Positions 46,941 to 59,070 of a stretch of DNA of 64,000 nt are shown piece after piece. Position 1 is the stretch's first letter, and every line of letters begins with the position of its first letter. A program made the translations under genes and the position numbers. A model generated the notes under the pieces. The model had not been told where the DNA came from, did no database searches, and worked only from the letters and a program-made list of their open reading frames with translations. The DNA comes from Cryptomeria japonica (lineage: Eukaryota > Streptophyta > Pinopsida > Cupressales > Cupressaceae): positions 218,682,997 through 218,746,996 of the forward strand of contig NC_081406.1 in the NCBI RefSeq assembly GCF_030272615.1, read 5' to 3'.

Positions 46941-47331
46941 GCTAGATGGAAGATTATGTTTATTCCCTTCTTTGCTTGTGTGCAAGATTATGAATTTTTG
47001 ATGTTATACTCTTCTCTGGGAGAAGATTGAGGTAAAGGTATTACATTCTTCTCTAGGTGAAGATTAAAGGAGAATACTGTGTGCAAGATGTAAATAAAGA
47101 AGATTAAAATGGAAGTTCTCCTTCATCCTTAGCAGATAATGAATGGAAATGCAAGATGAATACTATGGGTTATTATTCGTGATGTTATTTCTGGCTACTT
47201 GTTGTAATCCTCTCTAAAAGAGTGTTGTCTAAGTTCAGAATACAAGATATAGATTGCATGTATTACTTAGGGTCGGGCCCTAATCATGTAACTTGGTTGT
47301 AAGATTATTTTTCTCCCTAGTTAAGAGGGAG

Positions 47332-48393
47332 TGTTGTTTGTAACTAGTTCGAAAATTAATTATAAAGCAAAAAATCAAATTACCCAAGGCAACATTTGAT
47401 TTTTTTGCTAAATAGGGTTGGGCATGCCCTTACTTGTATCCACACCCAAAGGTAGCGTGGGCATTCAAACTAACACTGACGCCAAATTCAATATAGGGCC
47501 GACCCTATATGATATAAGGTGGAAGCATTCAAATATATATATATATTAGCATGGGAAATCAAATTTGAAGTTGGCGCCAATTACTTATTGGGCCAACCCA
47601 ATAAGTCAACAAGCACCATATATATATGGTGTCATTTGGAGTGCATAAAATAAGTTTTTCAAGTAAATAATTCTGCTCCAAAATATTGATGCGAACTCTA
47701 CCTTTGCCCTATGGTGCGAAATTCTCCAGTCGTACAGCGTGAACCTTCTCAGCTATTATGTGCGATCAGTATATGAAGAATCTGAGCCAACTTGGTGTGA
47801 ACTATCTCTGCTGTTAGGAGCAATCCATGCCTGAAGAATCTGATCCATTATATGTGAAGAACTAATGCTATATAGACTAAAGGCGAATCCCATTCATGGG
47901 CATAATCCTAGATGCAAATACCTCCATTAAAGAGTGAAAACTTCATCATCAAAAGGTGCAGACCTATGTACTTCATATTGATATTGAAGACAAGTTATCA
48001 AAGCTCCGAGACATCATATCAGACCTGGAGCAGATCTAAAGAAGAAGGCTATTTATATCTGATTTGGTGCAGTCTTGGTCAAGCTTGTGTGCTGACCTAG
48101 TTATCATATTAGAACAAACAGATTGTTGTTTGTTCATCATCATTAGCATTAAAGGGATAAGTATTGTAATCTATCCAATTGGTGACAATCAAATCTGAGG
48201 ATCATTCCTTGCTGGGTTTTCCTCCAAGAGGGAGGTTTCCTAGAGTAACTTGTGTTTTGTGTTATATTGTTTATGCATTTCATTTAGACTATGTTTGTTT
48301 AATTGTTTAGCTAACCTTCATGTTAATATAAGTTGTCAAAGATACAATTCTGATTTTTGTTCTTACTATTAATCTGAGATCTAAAATCCAACA
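47332..48393 (+). repeat. 3' LTR of the inner Copia-type element
   Basis: The LTR is 1062 bp and almost identical to 43192-44252. Confidence 0.85.
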
Positions 48394-48584
48394 GACACGA
48401 GAGAAAGGAAACTTGTCTTCCACAACTAAGACTATCCACACATAAAACCGTTCTTGGAAATAACCTCACAACTCTAAGAAACATACATAATAGAAAATAT
48501 CCTCTTGCTGAACATCCAACATGAGTTGCACTTAAGCAACTTCCACAATCACACCTTTCGAACTACATAAAACTTAACAACCTT

Positions 48585-49727
48585 CTAGTCCTTTCATGAT
48601 GAAACTTTCAAATTCTCTTAAGTATATTTCAATTCCACACACCCTTTGAGGTGCATTCATGCTAAGATAAAGGATGATAGCAAATTTGGAATTTTAGATA
48701 TGATACAATTTAATTTTGATAAATTTTAGATGTGACAAAATTTCAATTATAGTACATATTTTTTAGTTCTATTTTGTTTTTCTTTTGTAATCATATTATT
48801 TTACCGATTTTCATCTTATCAATAATAAATTTAATAAATTACATACATTTTATTTCATTTTAATGTAATTAAAGATTTGAAAAAGTTATCACATTTATTT
48901 CTTATTTCTAGATTTGATTGTGTCTGAACTTACGTTTAAGATCATTTTGAATCGTGATGATGGTTCACGAAGTGTGATGGTCACTTTGCATCTCCTTAAT
49001 CTCTCTTTCTTTCATTCTGATGATGGTTCACAAAGTGTGTCTTGAAACGTTGATCCAAAAATTTAGACACAAACAAATTCACAAAATAAGAAATAATTTT
49101 GAAATGAATTGTGGAAATCTATTTACACTAAATTATCACATACCCACTAAATCTATAGATCTAATTGTTGATTTATTTTATATTAAATAATATCAAAATA
49201 CATTCTAAATTCTTGCACCTAGCTCATATTTTTGAATTTGTTTTTCCCATTTAAAATAATTCCTAGACAAATGCCTAAATATCATGATATAAAAAGTCAC
49301 TTTTTCCTCCATAAATTAGGAAACATGATTTTTATTATTATTATCACTCACCAAACCTACAATAAAGTCCACATGTAATAGAATGAAAAGTCCTTTTGTT
49401 GTAAGAATCCAAGGAGAAAAGAGATTCTAAATTTCCTCACACCGAAAGGAACTTTGCTTCCCACCAATGAAAAGAAGGAATTGAAGAGATCAATCCTTTG
49501 GTCCGTAAGGTTTGGGAATATATTATTTTGAAATATATTCCAAAGGTTTGGGAATACATTATTTTGAGATTCTCATTATAGTTGGGAAATCTACCATGGC
49601 ATTATCCTTTGTCCACTGCCATTTTCATGTGCGGGGTAGGTGTACGGTGCATCATACCTCCCACTCTAATATATAAATATAATTTTAGAATAAAACCATT
49701 ATGATTAAACAATTCAGATTTTAACAT

Positions 49728-49806
<79 letters not shown>

Positions 49807-50464
49807 AGAATATTATTAATAATATTTTTTTAATATTAAGATTTTTTTTAGTTTCTAAAAAATTAGCTTTATTTTTTATTTTTTATTTTTTCGTTAAATT
49901 TAAAATTTATTTTAATTATTTATGTCTTTTAATGAAATTATAAATAATAATAAACTATTATTAAAATTAGTTTACTTCATAATTATTTCTTATTAAAATT
50001 TTAATTATTCTAAAATAATTATATTTGAATTAAATAACTTTTTAATTTATTATTATATTGTCTTGATAAGAATACCATTTATGTTTTCTTTTTTTAATAT
50101 TCTATCTTGTTTTTTAATTTATTCTAGTTCTTCGTCTTTTTTTTTAAGAATCAATTTTCATCAAATTTTATTTTAATCATTTATGTTTTCTTATAGAATT
50201 ACAAATTATAATTAAAAGATATTAGAATTAATTAATTTTATAAAGTTTTGTCTTATTAAAATTTTATTTATTGATTAAAATTTTATTTATTGTAAAATAA
50301 TTATATTTTTATTTATATAATAAAATAAATATCAACTTAAAACCTAAATTAAAAGTTTAAAGAAAGAGAAAGAAACTAACTTTTGATTATTTGTTTCATG
50401 CCAATAATTGAAGGATATCATGTGCCCTTGGTGAGTTATACTTCGAGTAGCATGTAATTTGATT
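48585..50464. other. AT-rich intergenic DNA
   Basis: No gene is seen. A short phrase 'gatgatggttcac(g/a)aagtgtg' occurs twice near 48955 and 49018. From about 49800 to 50350 the sequence is over 80% A+T, with no long frame. Confidence 0.5.
49731..49803. repeat. (AT)n microsatellite, about 36 units
   Basis: An uninterrupted AT dinucleotide run of about 73 bases. It is self-complementary and expected to be length-variable. Confidence 0.95.
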
Positions 50465-51646
50465 ATTATCTCCATCTCTATCCCTCTCCCCTATTTATAT
50501 CTCATTACCTCTCCCTATGTCTCTCTTTCCCCCTTCAATCATTGTAGCTATCTCTATCTCTCCCTCTCTCCCTTTCTCCTTATTGCTCCTCCTTTTATAT
50601 CTTTCTACTTTTATATCCTCTCTCTCCCTCTCTCCCCCTCTCTATTTATTTCTCTATATTTCACCCTCTCTATATCTATATCCATATCTCTCACTCATAG
50701 ACACATTCCATGTTTTTCCCACTATTTCTATCTCTATATCTCTCTCACTCACATAGACATGCACTCCCTGTTTGTCCCTCCCTATCTCTGTCTCTATCAC
50801 TCTCTTATACACTCATCTCCCTTCATCTCTCCTACTCTCTCTATATTCCTCTCTACCTCTCTCTATATCACTTCACTCTCACCTCTTTTATATTTCGCAA
50901 GTTATATCTATTTTATCTCTCCTTTCTATCCCTATCTCTACCTCTTTCTATCCTCAAATATATATATATTTTTATATCCCTCTCTCTCCCTCCTTTTGTC
51001 CCTATCACTCCCTCTCTCCCCATCAATCCTCCTTTTATATCCCTTTTTTAAACCTTTCTCTCTATTAGTTGTGTTTGTTACCTTCTTCCTCTCTCACTCT
51101 TTCCCTCTATCTCTAGCTCTCCATATATTTCTCCTCCTCCCTATCTATTAATCATTATCTCCACCTCTCCTTGTCTCTTATTCACCCCATCTCTCTTGTA
51201 CAATATCTCCATCTCTCTAATTCTCTCTACCTCTCTCTTCCGCTCCTTCTCTCTCTATCTCTTTGTATTCACATATTAATATCTATCTCTCTATCCCTCT
51301 CTATCTATCTATATCACTCCCTCTCTCTCTATCTATTGATCCCCCTTTGCTTTCTCTATCTCTTTATATCTCTTTCTTTTTCCACCTCTATCTCCTTAAC
51401 TCTCCATCTCTTTCCCTCTCTCTCTATTTCTTTCCTTATCCCTCTCCATCTCTCTCTAAGACCTCTCTCTCTCTCTCTCTATCTCCCCCTCCTCTCTCTC
51501 TTATTTCCTCCCTAACCCTAACCCTATCTATCTATTTATCCAAATATCTCTCTCTTTGCCCCTTTCTCTTCATGTATATATCTCTCTTTCTCTTCCAATC
51601 TATGTATATCTCTACCTCTATCTCCCCACCCTCTCTCTCTCTCTCT
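50465..51646. repeat. 1.2-kb polypyrimidine tract
   Basis: The plus strand is almost entirely C and T with occasional A, built from irregular (CTCTCTAT), (TCCCTC) and (ATCTCT) words. The overlapping Ser/Leu/Ile/Tyr-rich frames it contains are artefacts of composition. Such strand asymmetry can support triplex DNA. It ends abruptly at (CT)n near 51646. Confidence 0.9.
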
Positions 51647-52239
51647 GTGGTATATGCAAGATCACGAGGGGCCAAAAAGTGGTGATATGACAAAAAATGC
51701 GTTTTCCACTCGCCCAAAAATGAGAAATCCGTGTTGACTTTTTGCTTGGCTTGGATGTCAGTACACTGAGTCATGGCAAAATCCTAAGCATATCGGATAT
51801 TTGATAGGTATCAGATATGATATTATATATTATCAGATATCCAATAGGCATCAAATATGATATATAATATATTATAATATAAATTATATATAATAGATGA
51901 TATAATAAATAATATATAATATATTAGAGCATATAATAGTTGGGTGTTTGTCTCGGGTTTACCCTTTCATCACCTTTTTGACTCTCAAGGATTTTTAGTC
52001 TAACTTTCATCTTATTTTAGACTTATATTTTAAAGACTTATGGATGCTTAGTCAATATATGCTCTAGCTTTAGTTATGATTTTCTCTCTTTAGCTCGTTG
52101 ATTTCCTTTTTCATCTCTGCCCTATAAGGTCTCGTCTTTGTAGAATTTAATGGTTCCTGCTTCTAGGTTTAGCTGATTATGTTTGTCATCTCAGCCACCT
52201 GAAGTTCTTTTTGATAAAGCACTGCTCTCTTAATGTCAT

Positions 52240-52898
52240 GCATATATATATATATATATTCATATTTACCGCTCTCTTAATTGTATGCTCACATTTATTC
52301 TACTCTCTTAATTTATGGTTAAATCGGCTCCAACACTATATATATAAATATACATATATATAAATACACACACACACACACACATACACACACACACACA
52401 CATATATACATATACATATATATATACATATATATATGTATATATATATATATACATATATATATGTATATATATGTATATATATATATATATATGTTTA
52501 TCTTCTTATATACGAACTTCTATTGGCAGTATTTTATTCATAAGCATAGATGTTATTTCTTCTAAATGGAAGGTTTATAGTATTGGGGAGGACGACCGCC
52601 TCTGGTTTCACTTTTTTGAAAGAGATCTATGAAGTATGGAAGGTTTCTCTCTTCTCTTTGTCTTCTTTCCTGCTTTCGGTGCTTGTCTTTGTTTTGTGGG
52701 AACCCATCATTTTGAAATCTCTCTTTAGCATTTTAAATTAGGTATCTCTGTAAGGAGTTAGGTGATTTTTAGATCCTTTCGACGAAAGAGTATGCTCATC
52801 TTGAAGCTCTTTTAGCTCTTGGCTAGATATGATAAATATTTTCTCTCTACTTTTATTCTCTTAATTTTATGCCTATATATATATACATAAATTCATAT

Positions 52899-52966
<68 letters not shown>

Positions 52967-52976
52967 TTATACACAA

Positions 52977-53055
<79 letters not shown>

Positions 53056-53102
53056 AGCCTTAGCCATGAACCACAAGCCAAGCCATATATATATATATAT
53101 AT
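52240..53102. repeat. Cluster of (AT)n and (CA)n microsatellites
   Basis: The cluster includes (AT)n at 52243-52259, (CA)n at about 52366-52401, a TA/TG-rich stretch at 52400-52497, (CA)n at 52902-52965, (AT)n at 52979-53053 and (AT)n at 53085-53102. A stretch at 52508-52640 is repeated with about 75% similarity at 53113-53250 (shared 'cttctattgg', 'aaggtttac/t', 'tttcacttttttgaa'), so the cluster lies in an old duplication of about 600 bp. Confidence 0.85.
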
Positions 53103-53564
53103 GTGGTCATCTTCTTGTATTCACACTTCTATTGGTAGGAGTTTTTCATAAGCAAAGATGTTTTTGTCTTCTGAAAGGAAGGTTTACCGAATTGAGAAGG
53201 ATGACCGCTCCTAGTTTCACTTTTTTGAATAAGATCTGTGAAGGTTGAAAGGATTCTCTCTGTTTAATCTTTCTAGTGTTTTAAATTGGTGGACTATCTA
53301 GAAATAATTATCTGATCAATCTTCTTAAAAGGTTTTGTCTCTAATTTTCATATCCATCAGTATCTCTACTAGGAGTGAGGTGATTTTGAGATCCTCCTGG
53401 CGACAAATTATGATAAAAATGTAGGCAGTATATTGGATTTGAAGTTAGTTCTTACAATTTTAAAGCTATTGACCTTTAGCGACTGTTTTGGTATAGGTTG
53501 GGCATTATGGATGGGGGTTTATTTATTGGCTAACATTTTTTGTAGTGATCTGCTGTATGGCAGG

Positions 53565-54117
53565 TGTACGTTAGGAAATAGGAAATCATCACAAAACAAG
53601 ATAAACGTAATAGCTCAATCACAAAAACATTCATTGCAACAATCTATCCTAAGCACACTCAATAGAGACATAAAGACAAAACATGTAAAAAGATTATGCA
53701 AACCAGATGTTCCCTTCATGCAGCTCCATTGTTCTTCTTTCTTCTCCAAATAGTTTTGTTGTAGATCTCACCTTCAAGTGCATAAACCTAATTGAGAAAG
53801 CAAGATTGACATTGACACAAGAATACTAGAAGCGTGATTTGACAAAGTGATTAGAAATTCAATAATCGATCGCAATATGACAAGATTGACAAGGACAAAG
53901 ATCGACCAAAATCATGATTGAAGATTGTTGTCGACAAGGCCAAATTCGAAAACGAGACAGATGAAGAATGTAGAAGAATGACTCGATGCTCGCAAATGAT
54001 AAAGATCAAGCGCGTGACATAGGAGAAATGTTAATGCGACGCAAAAACCTAAAATGAGGCAATGCGCAAATGTTAAAGCATGACTTCGCAAGCGTTGACC
54101 ATTTTTAGGTGTCTACA
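53565..54117 (-). repeat. 3' LTR of the minus-strand element, shortened
   Basis: The LTR is 553 bp. It matches both ends of the 1336-bp partner LTR closely but lacks about 780 bp of its middle. The remaining parts are highly similar. Confidence 0.85.
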
Positions 54118-55009
54118 TTTTGCCTCTCTTTGAGTCAATGCGATTTTAAGCGTTGTTTTAAAGAAAAATAAAAATGCCCCGGACGCTGACAATGACATAT
54201 GAAAATGCCCCAGACAATAACAATGACATATGCATGCCCCCTCGAGGAATTGGCCAGAAACATGCAGAAAAGAGGCCAATTGATCGATAAGAATGATAGA
54301 AAATGATAGGATCAAACGGACTGCCAAGATGGATCGAAGAAATGTTAGTAAGCAGAAATTAGACAAAGGATAGTTAGAGATGAAGGAAAACATGCTTTCA
54401 CATATGCACATAAGTAGGTGAGAACCTTTATTTGATATAGCAAAATGGATGCGTAGCATCATGGCATTGAAGGCCAGAGCTGAAATGCAACCCTTTTTGC
54501 AAAAGACAGACATATCACAGACAAACAACAATCACAACAAAAAAGAAAGGGACCATGAACCATCCTAGTCACTCTAAGTCACTCAGTGACATCATCGAGC
54601 AACATAAGAACATGATCGAAGCCAAAGATAAATCAATAAAAAGATAAGATGCAAAAATTCAACCAAGTCAAACAAACATCTTGATCTTCATTGTCAAAAG
54701 TTGAAAGTGCTGATAGGATGATCATGCTGTCTGGTTTCAGGATATGCGGTACCCCGTATAAGACAGGACACAGTCTGGTTTCGAGTATACCACACCTTGT
54801 ATAAGACCCATGATAGTAGGAACAAGGACAAATGATTTTGATGCTGATATTCGATTGATATGACAATTGTGATTAGTTTGAAAGTTCGGTTTTGATCGAA
54901 AAAGTTCATCTATTAACGCATGATTTCATTAAAGCACAATGTTTGATTGCATGACGTTGGAGGGATACTCAGTGATCTGTCTATGCACAAAGGGGATATT
55001 TATTTATTG

Positions 55010-55255
55010 TTTTTTTTTTTTTTTCGAGTGTTTACAATTTTTTTGTGTTCATTTTTTTAGAACTTTATTTGATTTTTAGAGTATTTTTTTCAGGACGTTA
55101 TTTGATTTTTAAGAATTTTTTCAAGACATTTTTCAATTTTTAGGATTTTTTTTCAGGACATTTTTTTGATTTTTATGAATTTTTTCAGGACATTTTTCAA
55201 TTTTTATGAATTTTTTCAGGACATTTTTCAAATTTTTTTTGAATTTTTTCCCCCA
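55010..55255. repeat. T-rich tandem repeat in the minus-strand element
   Basis: About six units share 'caggacatttttcaatttt' followed by 'tatgaatttttt', with a period near 28-30 bp. They lie in the non-coding part between the coding region and the 3' LTR. The neighbouring run of 17 T starts the tract. Confidence 0.7.
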
Positions 55256-56209
55256 GTGTCTAGCAAGGCAAGGAATATGACAGGTGAATAAATAGGCTTT
55301 CTGAAATAATGGTGGATAGAGGGAAGACAAAGGCCTTTTATTATGGAGACAACGCAGATGCAATTTTCAAGGGCTATGGCATGATGGGACCAGAGACTGG
55401 ATATGACAATGTAAAGGAAGAACATGGGATGAGGGACATGTCAAGAGGATTTGAAACTATATTTTGCATTTCACGTCCTTATGTTAGATCAAGATCAAGG
55501 GACAGAAAGAGTGTATGGATAGTGATAAGATATGGATAGGATAAACAAGACCAAGAATGGATAAGGGACATGGACTAAAAGTCAAGATAGGATACGGGAT
55601 AGTGGCAGAAAGTTGCAATAAGACAGGGAATATGGATGAAAAGTTATAATAAGCAAATGGATAAATGACCAAAAGCTATGATGGACTAAAAGCTGCAAAC
55701 AAGATGCATGATGCTTATGAAGATCCTTAGCCTTGTCAAGATCAAAGGTGGAAAGGGAATCTGGACATGAGGGACAATAGGATATGAAGGGTAATGACAG
55801 GGGTAGGATAGGATAATGAAGGGCAATAGGATATGAAGGAGGAAACCTGCCCCCAAATGTGGTGTGCAAGAAGTTCATAGATTACGCATGACGCCTGTTT
55901 GCCAGGTTTTCATCATGGTACTTGCCCAAGGTGCCTGTTTGCCAAGTTTTCACCAATGGACGAATTATTTTTGCTTTACTTTTTTTCTTTTCTTTTGTCT
56001 TTTTCTTTTTCTTTTTCTTTTTATTTTTTTTGTATTTTGACTTTTTCAAGAGAAGATGGACACATGATAGGGGATGGAAGAAGGACTCAAGCGTCTTTTT
56101 TGTTTGGATAGTAGCCTTGAAAAAAAAATGGACCATGACCTTTAAAAGTATGCTCAAAGACATTGGTAGGATAAGGACATGGAAAATAAGATGAAACTAA
56201 GGCAAGGAT

Positions 56210-59070
56210 TTATGCAAAGGATTGGATCAAAGGGATCGAAGGATGGAAAATATGCATTGGATAATGGATAGGGTACTGGAAGAATTGGGCTTCACTGGAT
56301 GGAAATGAAGGCAAGATCGACATTGGCACACACCTTGAGGGGTGATGGACTGATGGAGGAAAGATGTATTTTGGATATTGAGATTTGGATGGAGGAACAA
56401 CTATGGATTTTGGGACATAAGGGCCCAAAATGGATAAAGAAGGTGATGGAGGAATAGACTTGGAATGTTTGGATGGAGGAATAGCAATTTTGGATGCCAA
56501 GTTGGATGTTTCTTTAGGCTTTTGTGCTTCATGGAGCCGCTTAGGAATCCACATGGTTTTTGATTTTTCATGCTTTTGTGGTTCCTTGGAGTGCATTGCT
56601 TGCACAAGGGATTTAGGAACCCATATATATTTTGAATTTTCTTTATTTTGCTCAGTGGGCCTTTGTGGCCTTTTGGATATTTCTTTTTCTTTATAGATCA
56701 CATTGTTCTTGGTTTTGACATGTCGTTTATATTGGACATGTTGATCCTTGAATACATGTGGATTGCTAGACTTATGACTTTTATACTTGGCATCCAAATT
56801 GCTTGGAAGAGGGAATGAATGTCGGTGTGGATGGGAATGATATGGAGGCATGTGAGATGGATGGAAGGTTCTCCAAGATGTGTGCCTTTGCTGATGTTGC
56901 ATAGGAGATGGAGGGATATAGGGACCTAGAATGGATGGAAGCGATGATGGGGAAGGTGGACATTGGGATTTTGATTTTGAAGGGATACCAATCCCTTGAG
57001 TGTGAGCTCTGTAGCCATGACCATTAAGATCTTCTTTGATATGGAGAGATTCTTTCTCATGAAGATCTACTCCTTTGCCTTTATGAATATTTTGACTTGT
57101 AGGATACTCTTTTCTTTGGGAAGAAGACGCTAGTCCATTATGAGGTGGATATGATATGAGAGAAATAATGAGATCTTGAAGTGGATCGGATTGCACCAAA
57201 GTGGAAGAACCCATTATGCATGTCGAGGGTTCATGAACATCTTGCACTGACACGTTAGAATCATGAGGGGTATCAAGATCATGAGGGGGACTAGGATTGT
57301 GTAGTAGACATGGTTCAATGACAGGCTCTTCAAGAGATGAAATGGGAGAAATAATGGGATCATCACAATAAATGCGATCTTGGAGTGTATATGGAGCATT
57401 AAGACAAGGAGATGGAGGAAAAAAAGGATCTTGTGGAGGATCTGAAGGGATAATTTGATCTTGACAAGGAGGAAGATCATTGGAATCCTCTTTAAAGGTG
57501 CTTTGCTCTTGACTTTTAATGGGATCATTGGAAAGAATGGAAGGGATATCTTGATCTTGCTCGGGAAGTGGAATGTAATGGGATTTGAAAGGACATTGTG
57601 TTCTTGAAATGGAAGGGGATTGTTTGGGATTGGATGGACTGGGATATCTTGATCTTGCTGAGGGAATGGAGTGTCAATAGGACTTTGGATAGGATGGACA
57701 AGAATAGGGGAATCATCATGAGTGTGTGGGAACATGGGGTCCTGGTCAACAATTGGATGGGATGAAAAGGTTTCAGGATCTTGAGCTTGATTTGCTTTAG
57801 GACTCATTTCTTTGTGCTCTAAATTATCCTCTTCACATGAGGTTGGACTTTGGATATGCATGGAGGATTCTGACAAGGGATCAATGTTTTGGCATGAAGG
57901 AAATGCACTTTGAACATTCGTGATGGGTTCTGGCAAGGAATCAATGCTTGAACATGAGGAAGAGGGACTTGGAATGGGGTCCTCTAAAATAGGTAATGGC
58001 AATAAAGTGCATGGTGGCATTGGGTCTTGTATTTCTGAAACATGACAAGGATGCGCATCATGAATTGGATTATCTTGGCAATCAATTATGGATAGTCCTT
58101 GGATAATTGCATCCTTGGGTGTATTGTTTGATGAGGACAATATAGAAGGTTCTTGTGGAACTTCTAAAGGTGTAGGGATAGATGCCACTGGAGAGTCAAT
58201 TTGCTTGCGGGGGGATGAGGCATTGCTAGACATAAGTGTATTATCTTTATCTTCCTCAAAGAACTCACTTGGTTGTTTCCTTAAGATCATTGCAATAAAG
58301 CCACCTTTCTTTCGAGGTTTTGACATGGTTGTACCTGGAGTTTGAACTTGTTTTTGGTTTGATGTCATGTTTTGATATTGGACTTGGTTCAATTGTTCTG
58401 ACATGTTTGAAACTTGGGTTGGTGTGTGCTGCAACCTTTTTTTTTGAATTTGTAATTGTGGTTGTTGACATTGATATGTTGATTGAACTTGTTGATATTC
58501 CACCATTGGTTGAACTATTTGTGGACATTGTATAGTTGGTTGGACATATTGTTGAAATTGGACCATTGATTGTGTTGGTTGTATATGTTGGACCATAGGT
58601 TGAACCATTGGTTGTATTGGTTGAAAATCTGATTGATAGTAAACACCTTCTTGTTCTTGTTGTGGAGGCACATAATGTTGAAATTGATGTTGTCTCTTTT
58701 CTTGAAATTGTTTCATCATCTCTATTTGGGAGAGGAGAGCTGGTATGTCTGATCGTTCAAGAAGAGATCTTACATCAATTGGCTCAATCTTTAGATTTTG
58801 ACCTGGAAATTTTTGAAACATTTTGGATGTTTGTGATCTATTCTTCTGAATGTTTCTCACTCTTTGTTCCAATATCTCTTGTTCTTGAGCTAGCTTTTCC
58901 TCTAGTTTTTGTATTTGGAGACTTGTTTCATCATAAAGAGTTTGATCAATATAGCCTTGTTGTTGGGTTGGATAGAAGTGTGATTGCATTGTCGGTTGAT
59001 ATGTCAAACTTTGTTGCATCATTGGTGCTTGGAACCTTGTTTCAATAGACATGTCACTATGCAAATGCAA
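56210..59070 (-). pseudogene. Gln/Pro-rich coding region of the minus-strand element
   Basis: About 2.9 kb of coding-like sequence lies on the minus strand. It begins with a Met-rich start, a Gln/Glu coiled-coil-like segment (LQIQKLEEKLAQEQEILEQ) and repeated 'IQPMVQPMVQ'-type runs. Towards its C-terminal end it becomes Pro/Ser/His-rich. I recognise no zinc knuckle, protease or polymerase motif and cannot name a family. The composition resembles a Gag-like or scaffold protein rather than an enzyme, which is inference. It is nearly open, with about one break. Confidence 0.5.

Larger units (their letters stand above)
43192..48393 (+). mobile_element. Young Copia-type LTR element inserted in the outer relic
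   Basis: The element is 5202 bp with LTRs at 43192-44252 and 47332-48393 and target duplication GACAC (43187-43191 and 48394-48398). A TGGTATCAGAGC primer-binding site follows the 5' LTR, and a purine tract (ttaagagggag) precedes the 3' LTR. The LTRs differ at only about eight positions (under 1%, hand count), so insertion is recent relative to other elements here. The 3.1-kb interior has only faint Copia RNase H traces near 46440-46540 and is broken throughout. The combination suggests it moved using another element's proteins. Confidence 0.85.
41724..48579 (-). mobile_element. Copia element relic on the minus strand, interior almost gone
   Basis: TG...CA LTRs are bounded by a perfect ACCTT duplication (41719-41723 and 48580-48584). 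On the minus strand a Met-type primer-binding site (tggtatcagagc complement at about 42727-42737) abuts the LTR at 42738. Only about 405 bp separates the two LTRs. It still encodes the end of a Copia RNase H region (KLQYIPTYGQIADILMKAL) just before the 3' LTR at 41724-42332. The interior is thus a fossil with a very large loss. A younger element sits in the 5' LTR. The LTRs differ by several percent by eye. Confidence 0.85.
42738..48579 (-). repeat. 5' LTR of the outer Copia relic, interrupted
   Basis: The left piece is 42738-43191 and the right piece 48394-48579 (including one copy of the GACAC duplication). The two are separated by the inner element. Compared with the other LTR, a short partial duplication around 43130-43165 is extra. 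Confidence 0.8.

Noticed and set aside
51510-51526. Telomere repeat (CCCTAACCCTAACCCTA)
   Set aside because: Fewer than three units, and of the CCCTAA form rather than the usual plant CCCTAAA. It is probably chance within the pyrimidine tract.
50459-51685. Several overlapping frames rich in Ser, Leu and Tyr
   Set aside because: They occur in all three frames of a polypyrimidine tract and are produced by composition alone.
52869-53081. Short frames of repeated Tyr-Ile, Thr-His and Cys-Val
   Set aside because: They are translations of (AT)n and (CA)n microsatellites.
54073-54531. A 152-residue Cys/Leu-rich minus-strand frame
   Set aside because: It runs into the LTR end at 54117, matches nothing I know, and lies in the non-coding 3' part of an LTR element.
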